A DNA stretch of 64,000 bases from positions 558,001 to 622,000 of the forward strand of contig NZ_PVZG01000001.1 of assembly GCF_003002065.1 (NCBI RefSeq), read 5' to 3'. Below, piece after piece: positions 52,755 through 60,491 of this stretch. Under the pieces are notes generated by a model. That model had not been told where the DNA came from. It made no database searches and worked only from the letters and a program-made list of their open reading frames with translations. Within the stretch, counting starts at the first letter, position 1. The number at the start of each line of letters is the position of its first letter. Origin of the DNA: Pseudosporangium ferrugineum. GTDB taxonomy: Bacteria > Actinomycetota > Actinomycetes > Mycobacteriales > Micromonosporaceae. Both the position numbers and the translations under genes were made by a program.

Positions 52755-54371
52755 ATGACAACTGCGCTGGTCGTGGCGTTCGGCGTGGCCGCCGTGACCG
52801 CCGCCACCGTGGCCGTGTCCGGCCTGCGCAGCTCCCGGGCCGGCTCCGCCATCCTGCCGATCGTCGCGTTCATGGGCGCCGGGGTGGCGCTGATCAACGC
52901 GCTGAGCGCGGTGCAGCTGCTGGTGCCGGACCGGACGACCGTGTGGGTCGTCGGCTCGGTGCAGGCCGTGGTGTCACCGCTCGTGATGGCGTCGGTCTCG
53001 TGCATGGCGCTCGCCCTCTCGGACCGGGCCTGGCGTCTCTCCCGGCGTACCGCGCTGCTGCTGGCCGAGCCGGTGCTGATCCTGGGGGCGGTGGTCACCG
53101 ACCCGTGGCTGCACCTGCACTTCACCGGCGTGGAGCCGACCGGCTGGAACGGCATGCTCCTGACGGTGCCGGGGCCGACGTTCTGGCTGAACGCCTTCTA
53201 CATCCAGGCGCTCATCGTCGGCACGGTCGCGCGGGTCGTCGTGCTCATCCGCCGCTCCACCTCGGCCGGCCAGCGCCGGATCTCGCTGCTGGTGCTGGGG
53301 ACGTACGTGCCCTGCACGGTCATCGCCCTGGTGACCCCGGCGCTGCCGGTGACGCTCATCGACCTCATCCCCCTGGGCCAGGCGATCTGCATGGTCTACA
53401 TCCAGCTGGTGCTGGCCGGCGGGCTGCCGCAGTTCATCCCGATCGCGCACCGGCACATCTTCGCCACGATGTCCGACGGCGTGATGGTCATCGACCGGGA
53501 GACCCGGATCATCGAGGTCAACCCGGCCGCCCGCCGGATCTACCACCGCCTGGTCCCGGGCCTGCCCGCGGACGTGACCGGCCTGCCCGTCGACGCCGGC
53601 ATCCCGCTCCGGCTGGACGAGCTGCGCGCCACCGAGCAGACCGTCAACGGCCCCCGGGACACCGGAATCGACCTGCACGTGCAGATCACCCCGCTGCACG
53701 ACCGGCGCGGCCGCTGCCTCGGCTGGGCGCTCGTCGCGCGCGACATCACCGAGCTCAACCTGCGCCGCCGGCAGGCCGAGCGGGCCGCGTCCGAGCTGCG
53801 CGAGCAGCTCGCGACGATCGAGGCGCTGCGGGCGGACCTGGCCGAGCAGGCCACCCGGGACGTGCTCACCGGGCTGCACAACCGCCGGTATCTCATGGAC
53901 CGGCTCCGCGAGGCGCCGCCGGCCAGCCTCGCGCTGCTCGACCTGGACCACTTCAAGCAGATCAACGACATGTACGGGCACGCCGTCGGCGACACCGTGC
54001 TCGCCGCCTTCGCCCGCCTGCTGGAGGCCGGGGCGGGCCCGCACGCGGTGGTGGCCCGGTACGGGGGCGAGGAGTTCGTCGTCGCGTTCACCGGGGCGGA
54101 CGCCGAAACCGCCCGGTGCCGCATCGACGCCCTGCGCGAGCAGGTAGCCCGCATCGACACCGGCCTGCCGCTGACGGTCACCCTTCTCGGCCGGCATCGC
54201 CGGTGCGGCGGGCGGCTCCGCCGAGGACCTCCTGCGCCGGGCCGACGACGCCCTGTACGAGGCCAAGCGCTGCGGCCGCAACCGGGTGGAACCGGCGGCG
54301 GCTCCCCCCATGGTGGGAACGTACTGACAAAGGCCGGCCCGCGTCGAGGGCGTTCCTCGATCGATAGATGA
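52755..54371 (+). CDS. Membrane PAS-GGDEF diguanylate cyclase, frameshifted near its 3' end
   Basis: 538 residues as read. About seven membrane helices (1-225, VVAFGVAAVTAATVAVSG onward), a PAS domain (about 235-345; MSDGVMVIDRETRIIEVNPAA), then GGDEF with DVLTGLHNRRYL, LLDLDHFKQINDMYGHAVGD and active site RYGGEEF. After PLTVT the frame turns to Arg/Pro/Gly-rich sequence. Removing one C from the CCC at 54181-54183 restores FSAGIAGAAGG, EDLLRRADDALYEAKRCGRN and a stop at 54325-54327, the normal GGDEF ending. So the gene carries a +1 frameshift, real or from sequencing. If real, the domain core is incomplete. Confidence 0.8.
   Translation: MTTALVVAFGVAAVTAATVAVSGLRSSRAGSAILPIVAFMGAGVALINALSAVQLLVPDRTTVWVVGSVQAVVSPLVMASVSCMALALSDRAWRLSRRTALLLAEPVLILGAVVTDPWLHLHFTGVEPTGWNGMLLTVPGPTFWLNAFYIQALIVGTVARVVVLIRRSTSAGQRRISLLVLGTYVPCTVIALVTPALPVTLIDLIPLGQAICMVYIQLVLAGGLPQFIPIAHRHIFATMSDGVMVIDRETRIIEVNPAARRIYHRLVPGLPADVTGLPVDAGIPLRLDELRATEQTVNGPRDTGIDLHVQITPLHDRRGRCLGWALVARDITELNLRRRQAERAASELREQLATIEALRADLAEQATRDVLTGLHNRRYLMDRLREAPPASLALLDLDHFKQINDMYGHAVGDTVLAAFARLLEAGAGPHAVVARYGGEEFVVAFTGADAETARCRIDALREQVARIDTGLPLTVTLLGRHRRCGGRLRRGPPAPGRRRPVRGQALRPQPGGTGGGSPHGGNVLTKAGPRRGRSSIDR
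54181..54183 (+). other. Apparent +1 frameshift site (CCC)
   Basis: ACGGTCACCCTTCTCGGC would read ACG GTC ACC TTC TCG GC in the expected frame; one extra C shifts the GGDEF C-terminus. Downstream codon usage and homology follow the shifted frame to 54327. Confidence 0.75.
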
Positions 54372-54406
54372 TGGTTGATATTCGGACATCGAGGTGCCAC
54401 CCTGTC

Positions 54407-54420
54407 TGGGAGCGCTCCCA
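54407..54420. promoter_or_regulatory. Perfect CebR box TGGGAGCGCTCCCA upstream of LPMO
   Basis: An exact 14-bp palindrome equal to the CebR operator known from streptomycetes, 33 bases before the LPMO start. It implies repression relieved by cello-oligosaccharides; the CebR homologue itself is not obviously in the window. Confidence 0.85.
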
Positions 54421-54453
54421 TGCTCTCGACCCCCGATGAACGGAGGACCCACC

Positions 54454-55113
54454 GTGCCCCCACACGAGTCCCGCTCAGCCGTCCGCCACCCCGTCCGCGT
54501 GCTGGTCGTCCTGCTCGCGCTGGTCGCCGGCCTGCTCCCCTACGCCGGCGCGGCCCAGGCGCACGGCACCATCGTGAGCCCGGCCAGCCGCGCCTACCAG
54601 TGCTGGCAGACCTGGGGAAGCCAGCACACCAACCCGGCCATGCAGCAGCAGGACCCCATGTGCTGGCAGGCCTTCCAGGCCAACCCCGACACCATGTGGA
54701 ACTGGATGAGCGCGCTGCGGGACGGCCTCGGCGGTCAGTTCCAGGCCCGTACGCCGGACGGCCAGCTCTGCAGCAACGCCCTGACCCGCAACGACAGCCT
54801 GAACCAGCCGGGCGCCTGGAAGACCACCAGCGTCTCGCGCAACTTCACCGTCAAGCTGTACGACCAGGCCAGTCACGGCGCCGACTACTTCCGCGTCTAC
54901 GTCAGCAAGCAGGGGTACAACCCGGCCACGCAGCGCCTCGGCTGGGGCAACCTCGACTTCATCACGCAGACCGGCAGGTACGCGCCGGCGCAGAACATCT
55001 CGTTCAACATCTCGACGTCGGGCTACACCGGGCACCACATCCTCTTCGTCATCTGGCAGGCCTCGCACCTGGACCAGGCCTACATGTGGTGCAGCGATGT
55101 GACGTTCTCCTGA
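54454..55113 (+). CDS. AA10 lytic polysaccharide monooxygenase, secreted
   Basis: 219 residues from GTG 54454 with GGAGG 7 bases upstream. The signal peptide ends AAQA, leaving His as the first mature residue (HGTIVSPASRAYQCW), the copper-brace N-terminus of LPMOs. The second brace His is in ASHGADYFRVYVSK. Cys residues in CWQTWG, CWQAF, LCSNAL and WCSDVTF, and the closing HILFVIWQASHLDQAYMWC, match AA10. No binding module is attached. It oxidatively cleaves crystalline cellulose or chitin; the CebR box favours cellulose. Confidence 0.93.
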   Translation: MPPHESRSAVRHPVRVLVVLLALVAGLLPYAGAAQAHGTIVSPASRAYQCWQTWGSQHTNPAMQQQDPMCWQAFQANPDTMWNWMSALRDGLGGQFQARTPDGQLCSNALTRNDSLNQPGAWKTTSVSRNFTVKLYDQASHGADYFRVYVSKQGYNPATQRLGWGNLDFITQTGRYAPAQNISFNISTSGYTGHHILFVIWQASHLDQAYMWCSDVTFS

Positions 55114-55120
55114 CCGGCCG

Positions 55121-55148
55121 CCGCGGCCCGGGACTCCCCGGGCCGCGG
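55121..55148. terminator. Hairpin terminator after LPMO gene
   Basis: A perfect 12-bp stem (CCGCGGCCCGGG and complement) with loop ACTC, 7 bases after the stop. No T tract, as is common in GC-rich actinomycetes. Confidence 0.65.
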
Positions 55149-55182
55149 ACCGGCACCCGCGGCGACGAGGTGAGGCGTACCC

Positions 55183-55713
55183 ATGACTTCCTGGATCCGC
55201 AACCGCTACGTGTGGGCGGCGACGACCCTCCTGGCGACCGCCGGCGCGGCCGTCCTGCTCCGCCCGGCCGCCCCGGCCGACCTGCGGGGACAGCTCTCGG
55301 ACCTGCTGCGTACGACGCTCGAGCAGACCACGCCGGAGCAGCACCGCCATGCCGGTCACCAGCCCGCGGAACGAGCGCCGGTGATCTGCGGGGTCCGGGT
55401 GTACGGCCACGAGCCGGCCTCGGCCACCGCCCTCGCCGAGGTGCGCCGGATCTACGGCTTCCACCTGTGCGGGGTGGCCGAGGAGAAGCGCCCGTGGGAC
55501 GTCGCGGTCAAGCTGGCCGGCCCGGTGATCGTGGACCTGTCGACCCGGCCGCCGGGCATCCAGGTGGTCGAGGCGACCGACGGCGTCCCGTACGCCGACC
55601 GGCTGGGACAGCTGTTCCCGCCCCCGTACGCGGACCTGGCACGCAGGGAGGCGCTGACCGACGCGGAGATGACCGGCCTGCGCCGCCGCTACGACACCGC
55701 CGCCCGGCTCTGA
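55183..55713 (+). CDS. Hypothetical membrane-anchored protein
   Basis: 176 residues. One N-terminal membrane helix (about 10-27, YVWAATTLLATAGAAVLL), then a soluble part with two Cys (PVICGVRVYG, GFHLCGVAEEKR) that could form a disulfide outside the cell, and a final VIVDLSTRPPGIQVVEA strand region. I do not recognise the family. GCGACGAGGTGAGG upstream supplies a plausible ribosome site. Confidence 0.65.
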   Translation: MTSWIRNRYVWAATTLLATAGAAVLLRPAAPADLRGQLSDLLRTTLEQTTPEQHRHAGHQPAERAPVICGVRVYGHEPASATALAEVRRIYGFHLCGVAEEKRPWDVAVKLAGPVIVDLSTRPPGIQVVEATDGVPYADRLGQLFPPPYADLARREALTDAEMTGLRRRYDTAARL

Positions 55714-55772
55714 ACGCACCGGACGCCGCAAAATGCGTTGCCGGGAGCCGGGCCGGCGCGGACAGTGTGGCG

Positions 55773-56900
55773 ATGGCCGACGGGGAAGTGTGCGGTTCCG
55801 TCCGCGCGGACATGGCGGGCGTGCGCACCGCCTTCGAGCGGAATTTCACCGACGGTGCCGAGGTGGGCGCGAGCTTCTGCGCCACCGTCGGCGGCGAGAC
55901 GGTCGCCGACCTCTGGGGCGGGTACGCCGACGCCGCCCGCACCCGGCCCTGGCAGCCGGACACCGTCGTCAACGTCTTCTCGATCACCAAGACCATGGCG
56001 GCCCTCACCGCGCTGCTGATCGCCGACCGCGGCGAGCTCGACTTCGGCGCGCCGGTCGCCCGCTACTGGCCCGAGTTCGCGGCCGGCGGCAAGGACGGGA
56101 TCACGGTGGCGCAGGTGATGAGCCACTCCGCGGGACTGTCCGGCTGGCGTGAGCCGCTGCGGCCCGAGGACCTGTACGACTGGGAGCGGGCGACCGCGGC
56201 GCTGGCGGCCCAGGAGCCGTTCTGGAAACCGGGGACCGCGTCCGGGTACCACGTGGTCACCCAGGGCTTCCTGATCGGCGAGATCGTCCGGCGGATCACC
56301 GGCCGGACGCTGGGCACGGTGTTCCGCGAGGAGATCGCCGGGCCGCTCGGCGCCGACTTCCACATCGGGCTGCCGGAATCCGGGGAGCCGCGGGTCGCCG
56401 AGCTGATCCCGTACGCGGAGGAGCCCTTCTCCGGCGACGTGACGGAGTTGCAGGACAACGCGGCGCACAACCCCCGGATCGAGACATCGACGGTCAACTC
56501 GCGGGCATGGCGGGCCGCCGAAATCCCCGCCGGCGGCGGCACCGGCAACGCGCGGTCCGTCGCCGGGGTGCACGCCATCCTCGCCAACGCCGGGGTGGCC
56601 GGCGGCCGGCGCTTCCTGTCCGAGGCGACCTGCCGCAGGGCCCTCGAGGTGCAGGTCGAGGGTCCGGACCTGATCCTCGGCATGTCGGTCCGCTTCGGGC
56701 TCGGCTTCGCCGTCGGCGGCGACTTCATGCCCGGCCCGAACACCCTGTACTGGGGCGGCGCCGGCGGCTCGCTCGCCGTCATCGACCTCGACGCCCGGGC
56801 GACGTACGCGTACACGATGAACAAGATGGGTGGGGGCCTCGGCGATCTGCGCGCCTTCGCGCCCATCTCCGCCGCCTGGGACGCCGTCGCCGGGAGATGA
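55773..56900 (+). CDS. Serine beta-lactamase-like hydrolase (class C/EstB type)
   Basis: 375 residues, no signal peptide. It has catalytic S-x-x-K in NVFSITKTMAAL, the Tyr motif (SGYHVVTQGFL) and MSHSAGLSGW typical of family VIII esterases and D-aminopeptidase/lactamase-fold proteins. A Gly-rich late motif (WGGAGGSLAVID) replaces the KTG box. These proteins hydrolyse esters or peptides; substrate unknown. GTG 55767, two codons upstream, is an alternative start. Confidence 0.83.
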   Translation: MADGEVCGSVRADMAGVRTAFERNFTDGAEVGASFCATVGGETVADLWGGYADAARTRPWQPDTVVNVFSITKTMAALTALLIADRGELDFGAPVARYWPEFAAGGKDGITVAQVMSHSAGLSGWREPLRPEDLYDWERATAALAAQEPFWKPGTASGYHVVTQGFLIGEIVRRITGRTLGTVFREEIAGPLGADFHIGLPESGEPRVAELIPYAEEPFSGDVTELQDNAAHNPRIETSTVNSRAWRAAEIPAGGGTGNARSVAGVHAILANAGVAGGRRFLSEATCRRALEVQVEGPDLILGMSVRFGLGFAVGGDFMPGPNTLYWGGAGGSLAVIDLDARATYAYTMNKMGGGLGDLRAFAPISAAWDAVAGR

Positions 56901-56908
56901 GGCCGGTC

Positions 56909-57442
56909 TCAGCCCGCCTGCCCCTGCTGCGCGGCCCATTCGGCGACCCGCCGGGCGCTCTCCTGCTCCGAGAGGTCCTCGACCCGGGTCAGGATCGACC
57001 ACCGTACGCCGTACGGGTCCCGGATGCTGGCGAAGCGGTCGCCCGACACGAAGGTCGACGGCGCCTCCCGGACGACGGCGCCCGCCTCCTCCGCGCGGGC
57101 CACGACGGCGTCGACGTCCGGGCGGTACAGGCCGATGGAGTAGCAGTCCTGATCCCCCTCCGGCGGCGCGACCAGGCCGTAGTCGGGCATCGGCTCGCCC
57201 AGCTGGAGCAGGCCGTTGCCGAAGTCGAGGACCGCGTGGGCCACCACCCCGCCGATCTCGGTCACGTCGACGACCCGGGCCCCGAAGATCGTGCGGTAGA
57301 AGTCGATGGCCCCGCGAGCGCCCGGGATCGCCAGGAAGGGCGTCAGGCTGGTGGCGCCGTGCGGGGTGCCGTTCGTGGTGTACTGGCCGTCGGCGGCCCG
57401 GTGGTTCGTCTCAGTCTCGGTCTCGGTCTCAGTCTCGGTCAT
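56909..57442 (-). CDS. VOC (glyoxalase/bleomycin-resistance fold) protein with TE-repeat N-terminus
   Basis: 177 residues. Residues about 30-150 form two beta-alpha-beta-beta-beta modules (LTPFLAIPGARGAIDFYRTIFGARVV; YRPDVDAVVARAEEAGA; DRFASIRDPYGVRWSIL), as in PhnB-like VOC proteins that bind metals or small ligands. The N-terminus is Met-Thr-Glu repeated about five times, encoded by a hexamer repeat. It starts only 17 bases from the divergent AraC gene, which probably regulates it. Confidence 0.85.
   Translation of the reverse strand: MTETETETETETNHRAADGQYTTNGTPHGATSLTPFLAIPGARGAIDFYRTIFGARVVDVTEIGGVVAHAVLDFGNGLLQLGEPMPDYGLVAPPEGDQDCYSIGLYRPDVDAVVARAEEAGAVVREAPSTFVSGDRFASIRDPYGVRWSILTRVEDLSEQESARRVAEWAAQQGQAG
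57408..57442 (-). repeat. Hexanucleotide repeat (GAGACC/ACCGAG type) at VOC gene start
   Basis: About five copies of a six-base unit, slightly interrupted, code for the TETETETETE N-terminus. Unit length is a multiple of three, so slippage changes protein length without frameshift. Confidence 0.85.
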
Positions 57443-57459
57443 AGGTGAGGATCGTAGGT

Positions 57460-58281
57460 ATGCCCGGCCTGGAGCGGCTTGAAGATACGCGACAGGATCC
57501 CCGGGGCGTGCTCTATCCGGCGCGGCTGCCCACCCTCGACCGGATTCCGGCGCCCCTCGAGGTGGCGCACCTGGTGCGGTGGTTCTGGATCCCCGAGTGG
57601 CGGATCCAGCCCGGGCGCACCTCCCGCCAGCACGTCATCGCCTTCCCGGCCTGCAACCTCGTCGTCGAGCCGGACGCCGTCGGGCTCGCCGGGCCGACGA
57701 CGCGCCGCTCGCACCGGGATCTGACCGGCACCGGGTGGGGCGTCGGGGCGCTGCTGCGGCCGGCCGCGGTGCCGCACCTCGCCGGGAACCCGGCAACGCT
57801 GCGGGACGCGTACCGGAAAATGGAGCTTCCGGGGCTGCACCGGCCGGTGGCCGAGGCCATGAACGGGCCGGGCGAACGCCACGATCGGCACCGCCGGGCC
57901 GTCGGCGCCTTCGCCGCCTGGCTCGCCGGCGAGGTGCCACCGCCCGGCCCGGAGGCGCTGCTGGCCAACGAGATGGCCGCCGCCATCGACTCCGACCCGT
58001 CGATCCGTACGGTCACCGACGCAACCGCACGCCTGGGCATCCCGGCCCGGACCCTGCAACGGCTCGCCGGCCGGTACGTGGGGTTGCCGCCGTCGGCCAT
58101 GATCCGCCGGCGCCGGCTGCAGGAGGCCGCGGGACGCCTGCGCGACGAGCCGGGCACGACCCTGGCCACCGTCGCCGCCGACCTCGGCTACAGCGACCAC
58201 GCCCACCTCGCCAACGAGTTCCGGTCGGTGCTCGGCCTCACCCTCAGCGACTACCGGCAGCGGACCGCGCCGGACGCTTGA
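57460..58281 (+). CDS. AraC-family transcriptional regulator
   Basis: 273 residues from ATG 57460; GTG 57445 is an alternative. An N-terminal ligand domain (about 15-150; HVIAFPACNLVVEPDAVGL) precedes an AraC DNA-binding domain with two helix-turn-helix units (TVTDATARLGIPARTLQRL and TLATVAADLGYSDHAHLANEF) and final GLTLSDYRQ. The N-terminal part is like DUF6597/AraC regulators found next to VOC genes. It likely activates the divergent VOC gene; the merR gene follows 33 bases later. Confidence 0.87.
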   Translation: MPGLERLEDTRQDPRGVLYPARLPTLDRIPAPLEVAHLVRWFWIPEWRIQPGRTSRQHVIAFPACNLVVEPDAVGLAGPTTRRSHRDLTGTGWGVGALLRPAAVPHLAGNPATLRDAYRKMELPGLHRPVAEAMNGPGERHDRHRRAVGAFAAWLAGEVPPPGPEALLANEMAAAIDSDPSIRTVTDATARLGIPARTLQRLAGRYVGLPPSAMIRRRRLQEAAGRLRDEPGTTLATVAADLGYSDHAHLANEFRSVLGLTLSDYRQRTAPDA

Positions 58282-58308
58282 CCTTCCAGCGGCTGCAAGG
58301 TCGACGAT
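58278..58308 (+). promoter_or_regulatory. MerR-type promoter with inverted repeat in a 19-bp spacer
   Basis: -35 TTGACC (58278-58283), 19-base spacer, -10 GACGAT (58303-58308). The spacer lies inside a 23-bp near-perfect inverted repeat, arms GACCTTCCAGC and GCTGCAAGGTC. Long spacers with an operator between -35 and -10 are the hallmark of MerR-controlled promoters. Expected transcription start coincides with the merR ATG, suggesting a leaderless message. Confidence 0.7.
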
Positions 58309-58314
58309 TCATCC

Positions 58315-59208
58315 ATGGACGCACACCCCGGCCTGCTGACCATCGGCCAGCTCGCGCAGCGCACCGGCCTGGCCGCACGCACCCTGCGCTTCTGGTCAGA
58401 CGAGGGAGCGGTACCGCCCGTGGCCCGCTCGGCGAGCGGCTACCGCCTCTACGACGCCGCGAGCGTGGCGCGCGTCGAACTCGTCCGCACCCTGCGCGAA
58501 CTCGGCCTCGGCCTCGACGAGGTGTGCCGGGTGCTCGACGGCGGGACGACCGTCGCCGACGTCGCCCGCGCCCACATCGCCGCGATCGACGCCCGGATCC
58601 GCTCCCTCAAGGTCAGCCGGGCCGTGCTGTCCACCGTGTCGAAACGCGACTCCACCGCTGAGGAGACAGCCCTGATGAACCGCCTCGCCCGCCTCTCCGC
58701 CACCGAACGCCTGCGCATCATCGACGACTTCAAGGCGGACGTCTTCGGCGGCCTCGACCTCGAACCCCGGCTGCGCGACCGCATCCGCGACCTCCGGATC
58801 GACCTGCCGGACGACCCCACCCCCGACCAGGTCGACGCCTGGATCGAGCTGGCCGAGCTGACCCAGGATCCCGATTTCCGTACGCGCATGCGCACGTTCC
58901 TCCTGCTGAGCACCCCGGCACCCGGCCACCCCCGCCCACCCGGCTCGACCATCTGGTGGGCCCGGCAGGTGGTGGAAGCCGTCGCGGAGGCCCGATCGCG
59001 GCCCGGCGACCCCGCGCCCCTGATCGCCGGCCTGTTCGGCGACGCCGACCTGACCGAGGTGCTGGCCTGCCTGGAGGCCGGGCTGGCGGCCGACATGGAA
59101 AAATACCGCATACTGGTCTCCCGGGTACGCGGACAGCGCGCCTCCCGGGACGCCACGGACGACCTGCGCTGGCTGGCGGCGGCCCTACGGAACGCCGTCG
59201 CGGCCTGA
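58315..59208 (+). CDS. MerR-family regulator
   Basis: 297 residues. N-terminal MerR winged helix: LLTIGQLAQRTGLAARTLRFWSDEGAVPPVARSASGYRLYDAA, then the coiled dimer helix (about 80-125). A C-terminal effector domain (about 130-297) is helical and unlike the metal-binding tails of MerR or CueR; it has no Cys pair, so the ligand is probably an organic molecule. The upstream long-spacer promoter indicates autoregulation. No ribosome site precedes the ATG. The 3' end lies in a 60-bp tandem repeat. Confidence 0.88.
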   Translation: MDAHPGLLTIGQLAQRTGLAARTLRFWSDEGAVPPVARSASGYRLYDAASVARVELVRTLRELGLGLDEVCRVLDGGTTVADVARAHIAAIDARIRSLKVSRAVLSTVSKRDSTAEETALMNRLARLSATERLRIIDDFKADVFGGLDLEPRLRDRIRDLRIDLPDDPTPDQVDAWIELAELTQDPDFRTRMRTFLLLSTPAPGHPRPPGSTIWWARQVVEAVAEARSRPGDPAPLIAGLFGDADLTEVLACLEAGLAADMEKYRILVSRVRGQRASRDATDDLRWLAAALRNAVAA

Positions 59209-59375
59209 CAGCACAAACTCGCCGCAAGCGGCGCGGGGGCGGCCCTGAGGAACGCCGCCGCGGCCTGACAGCGCAGACTCGCCGCAAGCGGCGCGGGGGC
59301 GGCCCTGCGGAACGCCGTCGCGGCCTGACAGCGCAGGCTCGCCGGCAGCGGCGCGGGGGCGGCGCCGGCCGCGGA
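59179..59375. repeat. 60-bp minisatellite, about 3.3 copies
   Basis: Units begin at 59179, 59239 and 59299, with a partial unit from 59359, at an exact 60-base period with few mismatches. The first unit contains the last ten codons and stop of merR, so each later unit repeats the coding end and its TGA. Each copy has the inverted repeat GCCGCAAGCGGC that can form a small hairpin. Confidence 0.9.
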
Positions 59376-59377
59376 GG

Positions 59378-60373
59378 TCAGGCCGAGGCGCGGGCCAGGA
59401 CGCGGATCGCGGAGGTCAGGTCGAGGGCCGGTGACGTTTCGCCGTGCACCGCCGCCAGCACGGCCGTCACCAGGTGGGCGGCGACCGTTGCCTGGTCGGT
59501 GGTCACGGTGGTCAGGGCCGGGTCCGCGAGGCGGCCCGCCGGGAGGTCGTCGACGCCGATCACGGCGAGGTCGGCCGGGGCGGTCAGGCCGGCCGGGCGC
59601 AGGCCCGCGAGGACCGCCAGGGCCACCTCGTCGTTGTAGGCGCACACCGCAGTCACGCCGGACCCGTGCCAGGTGCGGACCGCCTCCGCCGCCGGGTCCG
59701 GTTCGAGGGGCACCGTGCGGACCAGCGGGGGTGGCAGGTGCAGCGCGGCGCAGCGGGCGCGTACGCCGTCCAGCCGCGGCTCGGCGAAGACGCGGACCCG
59801 GTCGTCGTCGGGGTACGCGTACCCGATCCGGGTGTGGCCCGACGCCGCGAGATGGTCCGCCTGGAGCGCGCCGACCCGGTGTTGCGCCCCTTCCGGGGTT
59901 TCCGGGCCGGGGCGGCCGAGCGGCGCCTCCACCAGCGCGACCCCCGCCGCGCGCATGGCCCGGGCCTCGGTGCCGGAGAAGCCGCTGAAGGCCAGCACCG
60001 CCGCCGGGGTGATCCCGCGCCACAGCTGGGTGACCGGGCGGCCGGCGCGGGTGCCGGGGTGGGCGAGGAGGGTCAGGCCGGCCCGGTCCAGCTCGGCCGA
60101 GAGGTTGCCGAGCAGGGCGCCGACCTCCTGGCCGATGGGCCAGTCCGGCAGCAGGCACAGGACCACGTCCGAGCGCCCGGTGCGCAGGGTACGGGCGGCG
60201 GCCGACGGCGCGTACCCGAGCCCGGCCGCGGCGTCGAGGACCCGGGCCCGGGTGCCCGCCGAGATGGTCTGGTGGGGGGTGTTGTTGAGCACATAGCTGA
60301 CGGTCGCGCGGGAGACCCCGGCGATGCGGGCCACGTCGGCGCTCGTGACGCGGCGGGGCGTGGGATCTGTCAT
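59378..60373 (-). CDS. LacI-family transcriptional repressor
   Basis: 331 residues. N-terminal helix-turn-helix TSADVARIAGVSRATVSYVLNN with hinge LGYAPSAAARTLRTGRS, then a periplasmic-binding-protein-like sugar domain (VVLCLLPDWPIGQEVG; AVIGVDDLPAGRL). It is divergent from a GH3 beta-glucosidase gene and very likely represses it, with release by a disaccharide or glucoside. LacI proteins of this group include CebR, but whether this one reads the CebR boxes in the window is unproven. Confidence 0.9.
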   Translation of the reverse strand: MTDPTPRRVTSADVARIAGVSRATVSYVLNNTPHQTISAGTRARVLDAAAGLGYAPSAAARTLRTGRSDVVLCLLPDWPIGQEVGALLGNLSAELDRAGLTLLAHPGTRAGRPVTQLWRGITPAAVLAFSGFSGTEARAMRAAGVALVEAPLGRPGPETPEGAQHRVGALQADHLAASGHTRIGYAYPDDDRVRVFAEPRLDGVRARCAALHLPPPLVRTVPLEPDPAAEAVRTWHGSGVTAVCAYNDEVALAVLAGLRPAGLTAPADLAVIGVDDLPAGRLADPALTTVTTDQATVAAHLVTAVLAAVHGETSPALDLTSAIRVLARASA

Positions 60374-60430
60374 GGGCGCTCTCCTCCCGGCGGTCTTGCC
60401 GTGGGCGCTCGCGGGTGTCTACCGTACTGA

Positions 60431-60450
60431 AACGAGCAAGTTACACGTGT
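60431..60450. promoter_or_regulatory. Candidate LacI operator between lacI-type gene and GH3 gene
   Basis: Two adjacent symmetric elements: AACGAGCAAGTT (AACnnGCnnGTT) and ACACGTGT. They lie 41 bases before the GH3 start and 57 from the regulator start. Symmetry is modest, so the exact operator is uncertain. Confidence 0.4.
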
Positions 60451-60491
60451 CAGTTCCGCGGGGCGACCCCGGAGAGCGCGGAGAGGCCCGC

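Noticed and set aside
36622-54384. Shared 11-mer GTTGATATTCG at 36622 and 54374, about 70 bases from two carbohydrate gene starts
   Set aside because: Orientation relative to the genes is opposite in the two cases and the match does not extend; probably coincidence.
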